A DNA stretch of 64,000 nt from an uncultured Mycoplasmatota bacterium (GTDB lineage Bacteria > Bacillota_I > Bacilli_A > RF39 > UBA660), in NCBI GenBank assembly GCA_900548725.1, contig URLV01000002.1, forward strand, positions 1 through 64,000. The letters run 5' to 3'. Of the stretch, positions 34,258 through 43,514 are shown piece after piece (position 1 is the stretch's first letter; each line of letters starts with the position of its first letter). The translations under genes and the position numbers were made by a program. The notes under the pieces are model-generated. The model saw only the letters and a list, made by a program, of their open reading frames with translations. It was not told the DNA's origin and ran no database searches.

Positions 34258-34518
34258 TTAAAGAATCACAGCTTCTTTAACAACACTAACTAATTCATAT
34301 CTCTTAGTCTTTGATAATGGACGAGTCATTGCTATTTTTACTGTGTCTCCTACTTTCGCTATATTTTTTTCATCGTGTGCACGATATTTTTTTGAATATT
34401 TTACCATCTTGTGGTATAAAGGATGTTTTCTGTGAGTTTCAACTAAAACAGTAATAGTTTTATCATTTTTATCACTTACAACACGACCTACAAGTTCAGT
34501 TCTCTTAGTCTTTTCCAT
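34258..34518 (-). CDS. rpsQ: Ribosomal protein uS17
   Basis: 86 residues, OB fold, LVGRVVSDKNDKTITVLVET and HDEKNIAKVGDTVKIAMTRP. One-base overlap with rpmC. Confidence 0.97.
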   Translation of the reverse strand: MEKTKRTELVGRVVSDKNDKTITVLVETHRKHPLYHKMVKYSKKYRAHDEKNIAKVGDTVKIAMTRPLSKTKRYELVSVVKEAVIL

Positions 34519-34721
34519 TAGTTTTCACTCCCATCATTTTCTTTTTCTGTTAAAACAGTTTTTAATCTTGCAACATCTTTTCTTAATTTATTAATCATAT
34601 GAGGTTTTTCTAGATTACCAGTAGATGCCTTCATACGAAGTTCAAATAATTCATGTTTTAATTCAACTATTTTAGTATTAATTTCTTCAACACTCATTTT
34701 TCTTATATCACTAGTTTTCAT
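34518..34721 (-). CDS. rpmC: Ribosomal protein uL29
   Basis: 67 residues, two helices; SVEEINTKIVELKHELFELR and HMINKLRKDVARLKTVLTEK. Near the tunnel exit. Overlaps rplP by 11 bases. Confidence 0.97.
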   Translation of the reverse strand: MKTSDIRKMSVEEINTKIVELKHELFELRMKASTGNLEKPHMINKLRKDVARLKTVLTEKENDGSEN

Positions 34722-35142
34722 CTTTTACCTCACTTTCTTTCATAACAAATTTAGTTTTTACACATAATTTGTGGCTAGCAAGTCTTAAAGCTTCACGAGC
34801 AACCTCTTCGCTTACCCCAGCTATTTCAAACATAATTTTACCTTTTTTAACAACTGCTACCCATTCATCAACGTTACCTTTACCTTTACCTTGACGAGTT
34901 TCTAAAGGTTTTTTAGTTCTAGCTAGATGTGGGAAAATATTAATCCAAACTTTTCCTCCACGTTTCATATAACGTGTCATAGCGATACGAGCTGCTTCTA
35001 TTTGACGAGCACTAACATATCCACCTTCTTTAGCTTGTAAACCATAATCACCAAAATGTAATTCTAAGTTTCCTTTAGCTTTACCATCATAAGTAAGTCT
35101 ATGTGGTTTTCTATATTTAGTTCTTTTTGGCATTAGTGGCAT
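34711..35142 (-). CDS. rplP: Ribosomal protein uL16
   Basis: 143 residues, MPLMPKRTKYRKPHRLTYDG, with ARIAMTRYMKRGGKVWINIF and ARTKKPLETRQGKGKGNVDE. The first ATG is kept because AAGGAGG is 9 bases upstream and the length fits the family. It starts inside the end of rpsC. Confidence 0.97.
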   Translation of the reverse strand: MPLMPKRTKYRKPHRLTYDGKAKGNLELHFGDYGLQAKEGGYVSARQIEAARIAMTRYMKRGGKVWINIFPHLARTKKPLETRQGKGKGNVDEWVAVVKKGKIMFEIAGVSEEVAREALRLASHKLCVKTKFVMKESEVKDEN

Positions 35143-35794
35143 TACGACCAGCCTCCTTTACCTTTTTATTACCAAGGATTTCTCCTTTGTAAATCCAAAC
35201 TTTAACACCGATTTTACCATAAGTTGTATTAGCTTCACTTGTTGCATAATCTATATTAGCTCTAATAGTGTGTAGTGGAACTGTACCTTCTGTATAACCT
35301 TCAGTACGAGCCATTTCAGCACCAGCTAATCTTCCTGAGACACTAGTTTTAATTCCTTTTGCTCCAGCTTTCATAGTATTTTTGATAGCTTTCTTTTGAA
35401 CATTACGGAAATTTGCTCTATTTTCAATTTGTTTAGCAATTGAATCAGCAACTAATTTAGCATTTAAATCAGGATTTTTTTCTTCAACTATACTTACGTA
35501 TATTTCTTCATTAACTTGTTTTTTTAATGCTTTCTTTAATTTTTCGATATCTTCTCCACCACGTCCGATTACAACGCCTGGTTTAGCAGTATGAATTTTA
35601 ACTTCAACTTTATCTTTTCTTCTTTCGATTTCAACACTACTAACAGCAGCATCAGATAAAGTCTTCAATAAATATTCACGAATTTTGATATCGTTATTTA
35701 ATTTAACTGCATAATCTTTATCAGCAAACCAATTACTTTGCCAATTTTTATTAACACCTAATCTTAAACCATTAGGATTTACTTTTTGTCCCAT
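35117..35794 (-). CDS. rpsC: Ribosomal protein uS3
   Basis: 225 residues. N-terminal MGQKVNPNGLRLGVNKNWQS, KH domain with VIGRGGEDIEKLKKALKKQV, and the C-terminal signature AEMARTEGYTEGTVPLHTIR. mRNA entry-channel protein. Confidence 0.97.
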   Translation of the reverse strand: MGQKVNPNGLRLGVNKNWQSNWFADKDYAVKLNNDIKIREYLLKTLSDAAVSSVEIERRKDKVEVKIHTAKPGVVIGRGGEDIEKLKKALKKQVNEEIYVSIVEEKNPDLNAKLVADSIAKQIENRANFRNVQKKAIKNTMKAGAKGIKTSVSGRLAGAEMARTEGYTEGTVPLHTIRANIDYATSEANTTYGKIGVKVWIYKGEILGNKKVKEAGRNATNAKKN

Positions 35795-36141
35795 TAGTTT
35801 GCCTCCTTAACTCCGTCACTAACTTTAACAGTTATATGACTTGTTCTTTTATCTCTTCTATCAACCTTAGAACGTGATCCAATTTTAGATCTTTTAAGTA
35901 CAGGTCCTGGATTGATAAAACATTCAGATATTACTAAATCTTCGAATTTCATATTATAATTATTAGTTGCATTAGCACATGCACTATTTAAAACTTTACT
36001 TATTAATCTACTTGACTTAGTATTAGTATTTTTTAATATTGCCATAGCTTCACTAGCTTTCTTTCCTCTTATTAAATCAAGAGTCATTCTAGCTTTTCTT
36101 GGAGCAACCATAGCAGATTTATGAATTGCAAAAGTTTCCAT
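35794..36141 (-). CDS. rplV: Ribosomal protein uL22
   Basis: 115 residues; KSAMVAPRKARMTLDLIRGK and the tunnel loop region KRSKIGSRSKVDRRDKRTSH. Lines the exit tunnel. Confidence 0.97.
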   Translation of the reverse strand: METFAIHKSAMVAPRKARMTLDLIRGKKASEAMAILKNTNTKSSRLISKVLNSACANATNNYNMKFEDLVISECFINPGPVLKRSKIGSRSKVDRRDKRTSHITVKVSDGVKEAN

Positions 36142-36155
36142 CTAATCCTTACCTC

Positions 36156-36419
36156 CTACTTTTGTCCTGCATGTCCGCCGAATTTACGAGTTAAAGCAAA
36201 TTCGCCTAATTTGTGTCCTACCATATCTTCAGTTACATAAACTGGAATAAATTCTTTACCATTATGAACTGCTATAGTATGTCCAACAAATTCAGGAAAG
36301 ATTGTTGAACGACGAGACCAAGTTTTAACAACTTCTTTTTTATTTTCTTCATTTAATTTTTCGATCTTTTTCATTAGATGTCCATCTATGAAAGGACCTT
36401 TTTTAATACTTCTTGCCAT
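36156..36419 (-). CDS. rpsS: Ribosomal protein uS19
   Basis: 87 residues, MARSIKKGPFIDGHLMKKIE, then KTWSRRSTIFPEFVGHTIAV and HKLGEFALTRKFGGHAGQK. Confidence 0.98.
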   Translation of the reverse strand: MARSIKKGPFIDGHLMKKIEKLNEENKKEVVKTWSRRSTIFPEFVGHTIAVHNGKEFIPVYVTEDMVGHKLGEFALTRKFGGHAGQK

Positions 36420-36434
36420 TTAAACACACTCTCC

Positions 36435-37265
36435 TTATTTCTTTCTCTTACTAACGATTAATTTGTTAGAAGCTTTCTTATTTTTACGAGTTTTAAGTCC
36501 AAGAGCTGGTTTACCCCAAGGAGTAACAGGCCCTTTTCTTCCTATTGGTGTACGTCCTTCACCACCACCATGTGGATGGTCGTTAGGGTTCATTACACTA
36601 CCACGGTTAGTAGGTCTGATTCCCATATGACGAGTACGTCCTGCTTTACCGATGTTAACAAGTTCATAGTCTTCGTTACCAACTACACCAACTGTAGCCA
36701 TACAAGTACCTAGTACTAATCTTGTTTCACCACTTTGTAGACGAATCATAACATATTTATCTTCTCTACCTAATATTTGAGCACTACTTCCTGCAGATCT
36801 TACAAGACTAGCACCTTTACCTGGATTTAATTCAATATTGTGAATAACTGTACCAACTGGAATGTTTTTAATCATCATTGCATTACCAACTTTGATATCT
36901 ACAGCTTCTCCACTTTCAACTATCATACCTACTTTTAAATCTTTAGGAGCGATAATATATCTTTTTTCTCCATCTTTATAAGTAAGTAATGCTATATTTG
37001 CACTACGATTTGGATCGTACTCAATAGTTGTAACTTTAGCAGGTATTCCAAATTTATTTCTCTTAAAATCTATTAATCTGTATTTTCTTTTAGCTCCTCC
37101 ACCAATGTGTTGAACTGTCATTCTACCTTGATTATTTCTACCACCAGTTTTAGTCTTTTTAACTAATAAACTTTTAGTAGGCTTACTAGTAGTTAACTCT
37201 TCATTAGCTAAAGTACTCATACCTCTACGACCATTAGTCGTTGGTTTATATTTTTTTATAGCCAT
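36435..37265 (-). CDS. rplB: Ribosomal protein uL2
   Basis: 276 residues. RNA-binding core with KTKTGGRNNQGRMTVQHIGG and the peptidyl-transferase-adjacent block VMNPNDHPHGGGEGRTPIGR. Full family length. Confidence 0.98.
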   Translation of the reverse strand: MAIKKYKPTTNGRRGMSTLANEELTTSKPTKSLLVKKTKTGGRNNQGRMTVQHIGGGAKRKYRLIDFKRNKFGIPAKVTTIEYDPNRSANIALLTYKDGEKRYIIAPKDLKVGMIVESGEAVDIKVGNAMMIKNIPVGTVIHNIELNPGKGASLVRSAGSSAQILGREDKYVMIRLQSGETRLVLGTCMATVGVVGNEDYELVNIGKAGRTRHMGIRPTNRGSVMNPNDHPHGGGEGRTPIGRKGPVTPWGKPALGLKTRKNKKASNKLIVSKRKK

Positions 37266-37278
37266 TATTTACACCGCC

Positions 37279-37554
37279 TTACATTTCTATAGCTTGACCG
37301 TCAACTAAAGTAACGTAAGCTTTCTTATAAGTCTTAGTCTTCCCAGTATACTTACCAACTCTTTTATCTTTTGCTTTAGTATTAAGTGTATTAACACTCT
37401 TAACCTTAACATTAAATAAATCTTCAATAGCAAGTTTTATTTGAGTTTTATTAGCACGTGCATCAACTTTAAATACATAAGTCTTACCATCTGTAGCTAA
37501 TACTTGACTTTTTTCAGTTATAACTGGTGCAATAATAATTTCACTATTCATCAT
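37279..37554 (-). CDS. rplW: Ribosomal protein uL23
   Basis: 91 residues; IIAPVITEKSQVLATDGKTY and ANKTQIKLAIEDLFNVKVKS. Docking site for trigger factor and SRP at the exit. One-base overlap with rplD. Confidence 0.97.
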   Translation of the reverse strand: MMNSEIIIAPVITEKSQVLATDGKTYVFKVDARANKTQIKLAIEDLFNVKVKSVNTLNTKAKDKRVGKYTGKTKTYKKAYVTLVDGQAIEM

Positions 37555-38177
37555 TATTTAAGCACCTCCTCTATATATTTAACTGCTCCTTCTTCTACAA
37601 CCATAGTATCAGCATTAACAATGTCATAAACATTTAATTCATTAGCCATTAATACTAAAGCATATCCTAAATTTCTAGTAGCTAAATATAAATTTTCAGC
37701 ATCATTTTCAGTAACAAATAATACTTTACCAGCTAATTTTAAATCAGCCATTAATTTTTTAATATCTTTAGTTTTTACACTATCAATATTTAAACTATCA
37801 ATTACAACTAATTCTTTATTATTAACTTTATCAGTTAATGCAGAACGAATTGCAAGTCCTCTTTCCTTTTTATTCATTTTGAAAGTATAACTTCTTGGAG
37901 TAACACCAAATACAACTCCACCACCTCTATAATGAGGAGCACGAATAGTACCTTGTCTTGCGTTACCAGTACCTTTTTGTCTATATGGTTTTCTTCCTCC
38001 ACCGCTAACTTCACCACGAGTTTTAGTTTTATGTGTACCTTGTCTTAAAGATGCAAGTTGTAAATCAATTGCTTTCTTTAAAACGATATCATTAGTTTCA
38101 ATTTTCCAAATATTATCATTAAGTTTTAAATCACTAGTTTTTTCACCCTTAAGGTTAATTACATCTATTTTTGCCAT
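37554..38177 (-). CDS. rplD: Ribosomal protein uL4
   Basis: 207 residues. Tunnel loop TKTRGEVSGGGRKPYRQKGT and ARQGTIRAPHYRGGGVVFGV. In several bacteria L4 also represses its own S10 operon through the mRNA leader; a structured leader is present here upstream of rpsJ. Confidence 0.97.
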   Translation of the reverse strand: MAKIDVINLKGEKTSDLKLNDNIWKIETNDIVLKKAIDLQLASLRQGTHKTKTRGEVSGGGRKPYRQKGTGNARQGTIRAPHYRGGGVVFGVTPRSYTFKMNKKERGLAIRSALTDKVNNKELVVIDSLNIDSVKTKDIKKLMADLKLAGKVLFVTENDAENLYLATRNLGYALVLMANELNVYDIVNADTMVVEEGAVKYIEEVLK

Positions 38178-38200
38178 TATAAATCTCCTTTCGACTGAAG

Positions 38201-38965
38201 TTATGCTTCAGTAGTTTCCTCGATTTCTTTAGTTTCAGTAGAATCTTCTACATTAGTATCTTCTACTACTTCTTCTACTGTATCAATAACAGTTTCTTCC
38301 TCAGTTTCATATTTAACTAGTTCTTTAGGTTCAACTTTCTTGTTTCCTTTAACAGCAGATTTAATTAAAACTAATGAATTCTTTGCTCCTGGAACATTTC
38401 CACTAACTAAAATGTAGTTATCATTTACGTTAACTTCAACAATTTCAAGATTTTGAATAGTAACTGTTTCACTTCCCATGTGTCCAGCTAACTTTTTACC
38501 CTTTAATACTCTCATTGGTCTCATAGTTCCCATTGATCCTGGTCTTCTATGATATCTTGAACCATGTGTTTCTGGTCCACGAGATTGGTTATGACGTTTA
38601 ATTACACCAGCAAATCCTTTACCTTTACTAGTACCAGTAACATCAACCTTTTCTCCAGCTTCAAATGTGTCGGCTTTTATAGTACTTCCTAATTCGTAAG
38701 TTGTTGTATCTTCAACTCTGATTTCTTTTAAGAAGCGCTTAGGAGCAACACCTGCTTTTTTAGCATGTCCTATTTCTTGTTTTGTGGCATGTTTTTCCTT
38801 TTTATCAACAACACCTAATTGAATAGCATTATAACCATCAGTATCAACTGTTTTAATTTGAGTTATAACATTTGGTTCAACAGATATTACTGTAACAGGA
38901 ATAACTTTACCATCAGTCGTAAATTTTTCGGTCATACCGATTTTACGTCCTAAGATTCCTTTCAT
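38201..38965 (-). CDS. rplC: Ribosomal protein uL3 with an acidic C-terminal extension
   Basis: 254 residues from MKGILGRKIGMTEKFTTDGK. The normal L3 fold includes KGKGFAGVIKRHNQSRGPET and RPGSMGTMRPMRVLKGKKLA and ends near residue 212. It is followed by about 40 residues rich in Glu, Thr, Val and Asp (EEETVIDTVEEVVEDTNVED), absent from standard L3. Start moved to ATG 38965 because GGAGGG lies 7 bases upstream. Confidence 0.96.
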   Translation of the reverse strand: MKGILGRKIGMTEKFTTDGKVIPVTVISVEPNVITQIKTVDTDGYNAIQLGVVDKKEKHATKQEIGHAKKAGVAPKRFLKEIRVEDTTTYELGSTIKADTFEAGEKVDVTGTSKGKGFAGVIKRHNQSRGPETHGSRYHRRPGSMGTMRPMRVLKGKKLAGHMGSETVTIQNLEIVEVNVNDNYILVSGNVPGAKNSLVLIKSAVKGNKKVEPKELVKYETEEETVIDTVEEVVEDTNVEDSTETKEIEETTEA

Positions 38966-38980
38966 TTCTTTTCCCTCCAA

Positions 38981-39286
38981 CTATTTTGTTTCTATTTTTA
39001 CATCAACACCACTTGGAACATCTAAGTGAGTTAAAGCATCAATAACTTCCTTACTAGGATTCTTTATATCAATAAGTCTTTTATGAGTACGTCTTTCAAA
39101 TTGTTCTCTACTATCTTTATATTTATGTACCGCTCTTAATACAGTAAATTTTTCAATTTCTGTAGGAAGAGGAATCGGTCCAGATATTTCTCCACCAATT
39201 CTTTTAATAGTAGTAACAATCTTACTAGCAGTATCATCAAGCACTTTATGATCATAAGCTTTTAATCTGATTCTTACTTTTGACAT
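38981..39286 (-). CDS. rpsJ: Ribosomal protein uS10
   Basis: 101 residues; RIRLKAYDHKVLDDTASKIV, GPIPLPTEIEKFTVLRAVHK and RRTHKRLIDI. Also NusE in antitermination. First gene of the superoperon, behind a 130-base structured leader. Confidence 0.98.
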   Translation of the reverse strand: MSKVRIRLKAYDHKVLDDTASKIVTTIKRIGGEISGPIPLPTEIEKFTVLRAVHKYKDSREQFERRTHKRLIDIKNPSKEVIDALTHLDVPSGVDVKIETK

Positions 39287-39416
39287 TTTATATGTCCTCC
39301 CTTCGTTTATATCTTTGTATAAACATAGCTCCGTAACGAATTCCCCAATAACTATTCAAAGCAACAACTCCGCCTAGTGTATCAGCCACCTCGTACATCA
39401 TAGCCAAATGAATACA
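39287..39416 (-). promoter_or_regulatory. Structured 5' leader of the S10 operon
   Basis: The predicted transcript starts near 39416 and runs about 130 bases to rpsJ. It is clearly richer in G and C than surrounding intergenic DNA. A 7-bp hairpin GTTTATA/TATAAAC (39318-39324 with 39305-39311) sits directly before the GGGAGG ribosome binding site. Likely autoregulatory, possibly by L4; the ligand is inference. Confidence 0.5.
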
Positions 39417-39422
39417 AAATAA

Positions 39423-39451
39423 ATTATATACTAATCTTAGTAAATATGCAA
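39423..39451 (-). promoter_or_regulatory. Promoter of the S10-spc-alpha superoperon
   Basis: Minus strand TTGCAT (39446-39451), 17-base spacer, TATAAT (39423-39428). Confidence 0.75.
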
Positions 39452-39559
39452 GCAAAAATTTAAATTTTTTTAAAATTTCCATAAAAAATTATAAAATCAC
39501 AAAAAAACTACTCTATTTATCAATAACTATAATTAATATTACCCTTACTCTATATTTAA

Positions 39560-39568
39560 TGTTATAAT
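39560..39568 (+). promoter_or_regulatory. Extended -10 promoter of the glycosyltransferase
   Basis: TGTTATAAT (39560-39568) with no good -35, followed by GAGGTG before ATG 39587. Confidence 0.55.
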
Positions 39569-39586
39569 TATAATGAGGTGTAAAAA

Positions 39587-40522
39587 ATGTTATTATCAAT
39601 ATTAATTCCTTCATATAATGAAGAAGGAAATATAAATGAATTAAATAAAAAATTAATAGAATCATTAAAAAATATAGATTACGAAATAATATATATAAAT
39701 GATGGCTCCAAAGATAAAACTTTAGATAAAATAAAGACAGTATCTAAAAGCAATGAAAATATCAAATATATTTCATTTAGTAAAAATTTTGGTAAAGATG
39801 CTGCAATATATGCAGGATTAAAAAGAAGCAATGGAACATACACATGTATTCTAGACGCAGATTTACAACAAAACCCCAAATACATAATTAGTATGTTGGA
39901 CTATTTAAAAAAACATCCAGAAACAGACCAAATAGCAATGGTAATGAAAAATAGAAATAAAGAAAATGTATTTAATAGAATAATGAAAAAAAATTTTTAT
40001 AGATTAATAAATAAATTATCAGATACAAAACTAGTTGATGGTGCAAGTGATTTTAGAATGTTCAATAAATCAGTTAAAGATGCAATATTATCTTTAACGG
40101 AAAAAAATAGATTTACAAAAGGAATGTTTTCGTGGATTGGTTTTAACACAGAATATATGTATTACAACGTAGAAGAAAGATTCAGCGGAAAAACAAAATT
40201 TGATACTAAATCAAGTATAAAATATGCATTAACAGGAATAACAAACTATTCAATTAAACCATTATATTTATCAACATTCATTGGTGCAATAACTTCTAGT
40301 CTTTCATTATTATATATATTAGTAATAATTTTTAAAACACTAATATTAGGAAAAGACACACCAGGTTATGCTTCACTTATTGTAATTAGTTTATTTATGG
40401 GTGGCTTGCAATTATTATTTATTGGTATTCTTGGAACTTACTTAGGTAAAACTTATATAGAAACAAAACAAAGACCAATGTACATAGAAAAAGAAACTAA
40501 AGGTTTTGACGAAATACTTTAG
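39587..40522 (+). CDS. Membrane glycosyltransferase, family 2 (DPM/GtrB-like)
   Basis: 311 residues. GT-A domain: LSILIPSYNEEGNINELNKK, YINDGSKDKT, and the metal-binding DADLQQNP near residue 88; the acceptor-side motif is FRMFNKSVKDAI. Two C-terminal membrane helices (about 225-250 and 262-285). This layout fits enzymes that load a sugar onto polyprenyl phosphate at the inner face of the membrane for later use in surface polymers or protein glycosylation. The Thr-rich surface proteins nearby would be candidate acceptors, which is speculation. Monocistronic and divergent from the ribosomal operon. Confidence 0.88.
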   Translation: MLLSILIPSYNEEGNINELNKKLIESLKNIDYEIIYINDGSKDKTLDKIKTVSKSNENIKYISFSKNFGKDAAIYAGLKRSNGTYTCILDADLQQNPKYIISMLDYLKKHPETDQIAMVMKNRNKENVFNRIMKKNFYRLINKLSDTKLVDGASDFRMFNKSVKDAILSLTEKNRFTKGMFSWIGFNTEYMYYNVEERFSGKTKFDTKSSIKYALTGITNYSIKPLYLSTFIGAITSSLSLLYILVIIFKTLILGKDTPGYASLIVISLFMGGLQLLFIGILGTYLGKTYIETKQRPMYIEKETKGFDEIL

Positions 40523-40536
40523 TTTCTTTTTTTTAT
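40491..40536. terminator. Terminator shared by convergent genes, partly inside the coding sequence
   Basis: Perfect 12-bp stem AAGAAACTAAAG/CTTTAGTTTCTT (40491-40502 with 40517-40528) and an eight-T run. The 5' arm is in the last codons of the glycosyltransferase and the stop codon is in the 3' arm. Confidence 0.85.
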
Positions 40537-42794
40537 TCATCTTGGAAGAAATCATCAAAATATTGATCATCTGTAATATTTGCATTACTATTAGTATTAT
40601 TTACAATAGTTTTATCTTCCAATTTATTTTTATCTTCTATTTTATCATTAGAATTTTCCATAAGTAAATCATTAAATGTTTTTGAAACATCTTTATTAGC
40701 ATCATTGGCATTTGCATCTAATATTTCAATATCATCAGACTTATCATTTTTCTGATTCATACTTTCATCCAAGTCAAATTTAAATTCTTCAAGAACTTTA
40801 TCCATATCTTTCTTTTCGATTTCTGGAACTTCTTCTTTTTTACCTGCATTTTCTTTTTCAAGTCTTTCTTCTTCTTCAAGTTCTGCAATCTTAGCATCAA
40901 TTTTTTTCAAAAGTTCATCAACATCTACTTCTCCACCACCATCAAATGGATTTGGAGGAAGACTATTATTTGAACTAACGGAATTTTGAAATGGATTAAA
41001 TTTTTCTCCACCAAATGGATTAGCACCACCAGGTAATCCAAAACCACCACCAAATGGACTTTGGTTATTCATTCCATCCATAACTTTATTTTTTCTTCTT
41101 TTATCTACAAAATCTTTTAAATCAAATATTCCAATTTCACCTTTTGCACGTTCAGGAAATTCTGCTAAAGGAAATTTTTCACCCCAGTCAATTTCAAAGC
41201 TAGGTTTTAATTTAGTTTTAAATGGATTTAATCTTGAACGCATAATAATTGCTTCAAACAATTTCATTTTTTGTAAATCACTAACTGTTACAAGAGGAGT
41301 TGAAGCAGTTTTTTCTTTATCTTTACTCTTCCTTTCCCCGCATAATTTACTAATTTCTTCAAGAGCAGCAAGCTCAGTCGTTAATAAGTAAATTAAATTA
41401 CCACAGTTACTACGTATAGTCTCTGCATCTTCTTTACCATAAACATCATTTAATTGCGCAAAATTCTGAATTATAAACGTAAATCTAATTTGTCTACTAC
41501 GTGCAGCAGTTACCATTGTTGTAACATCTTTTAAAGGAGGCATATTTGCAAACTCATCTAATATAAAATTTGTTCTAACAGGTAATTTGCCACCACATTC
41601 TTGTGCTACATCAATAAGTGTTTCATAACATTGTTTAATGAATATTGTAGCTAATGCATGATATGTGGTTTTTTCATCATGAATTACCATAAATACAGCA
41701 GTAGGTTTCTTACCTATATCTCTCATATTGAAATCACTTCTTGATAACATTTCAGACAATTGTTCACGAGAAGCAAATAATCTTATTTTTTGTCTAAATA
41801 CAGATAAAATACCCCCCTTTGTTTCCGTAGGAGAATTTATTGTGTTACTAGCAAATACATATGGTGTACTTGATTCACCTTTCATATTAAAATATTCTTT
41901 AATATAATTACTAGGCGGACATTTATCTTCCCCAACAGTAGTTACATAATTTATTGAATTTAAATTAATTTCATCTTCTTTTGCATCTTCAAATAAACCT
42001 AAAGCAACACCAGAAAAATAATCAGCTGCACTATTTTCCCAAAACGGATCTTGTGCTTTTTTATCTTTTAAAATATTTAGTGCAACATCATCAACTAATT
42101 CTGTAGCTTTATCAGTATTACCAGCTTTATATAACTGATATGGAAGTGTTAATGGATTCCAACAATTACCATGTTGTGGTTCACGGAAGTTAAGGACAAT
42201 AATATCATATCCTCTATCTCTTAACATATTTGAATGCTCTTTATATATTTCACCTTTAGGATCAGTAATAATCATACTTTCTTTAGCTTTAGCTAAACTA
42301 TAAACTAATGGATCTACAACACTTTTAGTTTTACCACTACCAGTAGCACCAATAACTAATGTATGATTTTCACTATTATCAACCCACATATCTTTACCAT
42401 TATTTATTAATACTGCACCAGCTGCTTTACAATCCTTTTCACTAATAGGAACTCTAACTACTTTTGGAGCATTTTTTATTTCTTTTTCTTTAGACCATCT
42501 AGCATAACCTTTTTCATCTTTTTCACCAATATTTAATCCAAAGCCTTTACCCTTTTCTCTATCAAATATATAACTTGATACACTCGCAAAAATAGCAATT
42601 AAAATAATAAAAAACAATAATAATGTACCAAATATATATTTAGGCCCAAAACCTAAAAATGGATTAACTCCTAAAAACTCACCAGTATTAATTATACTAA
42701 CTGCATTACTAACCGCAATACTAGACATAAATAATAAAAATATACAAAATACCACAAATATTATTAAATCCTTAGAACTTACATTAAATTTCAT
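40533..42794 (-). CDS. Type IV secretion coupling protein, VirD4/TraG family
   Basis: Hexameric ATPase that hands substrates to the secretion channel. 753 residues. Two N-terminal membrane helices (within residues 5-100), Walker A VIGATGSGKTKSVVDPL near 150, the downstream TDPKGEIYKEHS, and Walker B FILDEFANMPPL near 400. The last about 200 residues are a soluble tail: a Gly/Pro-rich segment (SPFGGGFGLPGGANPFGG) and an acidic, Asn/Asp-rich end, likely disordered and possibly a substrate- or partner-binding region. ATG 42794 chosen because AAGGG is 9 bases upstream. Last gene of the secretion locus. No relaxase gene is adjacent. Confidence 0.93.
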   Translation of the reverse strand: MKFNVSSKDLIIFVVFCIFLLFMSSIAVSNAVSIINTGEFLGVNPFLGFGPKYIFGTLLLFFIILIAIFASVSSYIFDREKGKGFGLNIGEKDEKGYARWSKEKEIKNAPKVVRVPISEKDCKAAGAVLINNGKDMWVDNSENHTLVIGATGSGKTKSVVDPLVYSLAKAKESMIITDPKGEIYKEHSNMLRDRGYDIIVLNFREPQHGNCWNPLTLPYQLYKAGNTDKATELVDDVALNILKDKKAQDPFWENSAADYFSGVALGLFEDAKEDEINLNSINYVTTVGEDKCPPSNYIKEYFNMKGESSTPYVFASNTINSPTETKGGILSVFRQKIRLFASREQLSEMLSRSDFNMRDIGKKPTAVFMVIHDEKTTYHALATIFIKQCYETLIDVAQECGGKLPVRTNFILDEFANMPPLKDVTTMVTAARSRQIRFTFIIQNFAQLNDVYGKEDAETIRSNCGNLIYLLTTELAALEEISKLCGERKSKDKEKTASTPLVTVSDLQKMKLFEAIIMRSRLNPFKTKLKPSFEIDWGEKFPLAEFPERAKGEIGIFDLKDFVDKRRKNKVMDGMNNQSPFGGGFGLPGGANPFGGEKFNPFQNSVSSNNSLPPNPFDGGGEVDVDELLKKIDAKIAELEEEERLEKENAGKKEEVPEIEKKDMDKVLEEFKFDLDESMNQKNDKSDDIEILDANANDANKDVSKTFNDLLMENSNDKIEDKNKLEDKTIVNNTNSNANITDDQYFDDFFQDE

Positions 42795-42818
42795 TCTTAA
42801 CATCCCTTCAATACAATT

Positions 42819-42855
42819 ATTATAAAACAAATAGTATATTTTTTCTATACTATTT
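42819..42855 (-). terminator. Hairpin between the lipoprotein and virD4-like genes
   Basis: 10-bp stem AAATAGTATA/TATACTATTT (42846-42855 with 42829-42838), then GTTTTATAAT on the minus strand. The T-run is weak; a TATAAT at 42819-42824 suggests a fused terminator and promoter as elsewhere, but without a good -35. Confidence 0.5.
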
Positions 42856-43506
42856 ATTAGATTTTTTTACCTTATTATAAATTACCACAAAAGAAAATAA
42901 TATTGTTATAACAATTAAATAAATTATAATAACAAAAAATTTAGAAACATTACTTTGATTATTAATATTATTTTTATTAATTTTTAAAGATATTTTAATA
43001 GGCTTACTATTGTAATTTGTTCTATCAATATTCCATATATATGTATTACCATCTTTATTATCATAATTGCCACTCAACTTATAATCGGTTTTAACTGTAA
43101 TATTAATATTCGATAAATAATTATAGTACTCAAAACACTTAAAATTATCCGAAGTATTTATATTTAAATAACCACTATTAGTATATACATCAACATTCTC
43201 ATAACATTCTTTTAATAAAATTGATTGACCATAATTATTAAAATTGTATTTATTATAATAATTTATACCATATACATTATTATTATCTATATTTTCAATC
43301 AATAAATTATCTTTATTATTAATACTTTCTATTGCACCATATAAATTAGCATTAAAATCACTAATTAATTTATCATAATCTTCTTCATTTTTATTTATTA
43401 AAATACTACTTTTTTCTTCTATACCATCATCATTTATAATGATATCATAATTAGCAGAACAAGCCGTACATAATATTACTATAAAGATCAACATTATTTT
43501 TTTCAT
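42850..43506 (-). CDS. Small secreted membrane protein/lipoprotein of the secretion locus
   Basis: 218 residues. N-terminal MKKIMLIFIVILCTACSANY is a signal peptide with a probable lipobox Cys at residue 16. The middle is Asn-rich with NINTSDNFKCFEYYNYLSNI and WNIDRTNYNSKPIKISLKI, beta-like. A C-terminal membrane helix (about 190-212) is followed by KVKKSNK. Having both a lipid-type signal and a C-terminal helix resembles the DUF/LppX-like 'DIIINDDGIEEK' proteins of Firmicutes, but I assign no family. AGGAGG precedes the ATG. Confidence 0.7.
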   Translation of the reverse strand: MKKIMLIFIVILCTACSANYDIIINDDGIEEKSSILINKNEEDYDKLISDFNANLYGAIESINNKDNLLIENIDNNNVYGINYYNKYNFNNYGQSILLKECYENVDVYTNSGYLNINTSDNFKCFEYYNYLSNINITVKTDYKLSGNYDNKDGNTYIWNIDRTNYNSKPIKISLKINKNNINNQSNVSKFFVIIIYLIVITILFSFVVIYNKVKKSNK

Positions 43507-43514
43507 TCATCCTC

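Noticed and set aside
39288..39482. Open frame of 64 residues before rpsJ
   Set aside because: Its start codon lies upstream of the strong S10 promoter (39423-39451), so the transcript cannot include it; the region is better explained as a leader.
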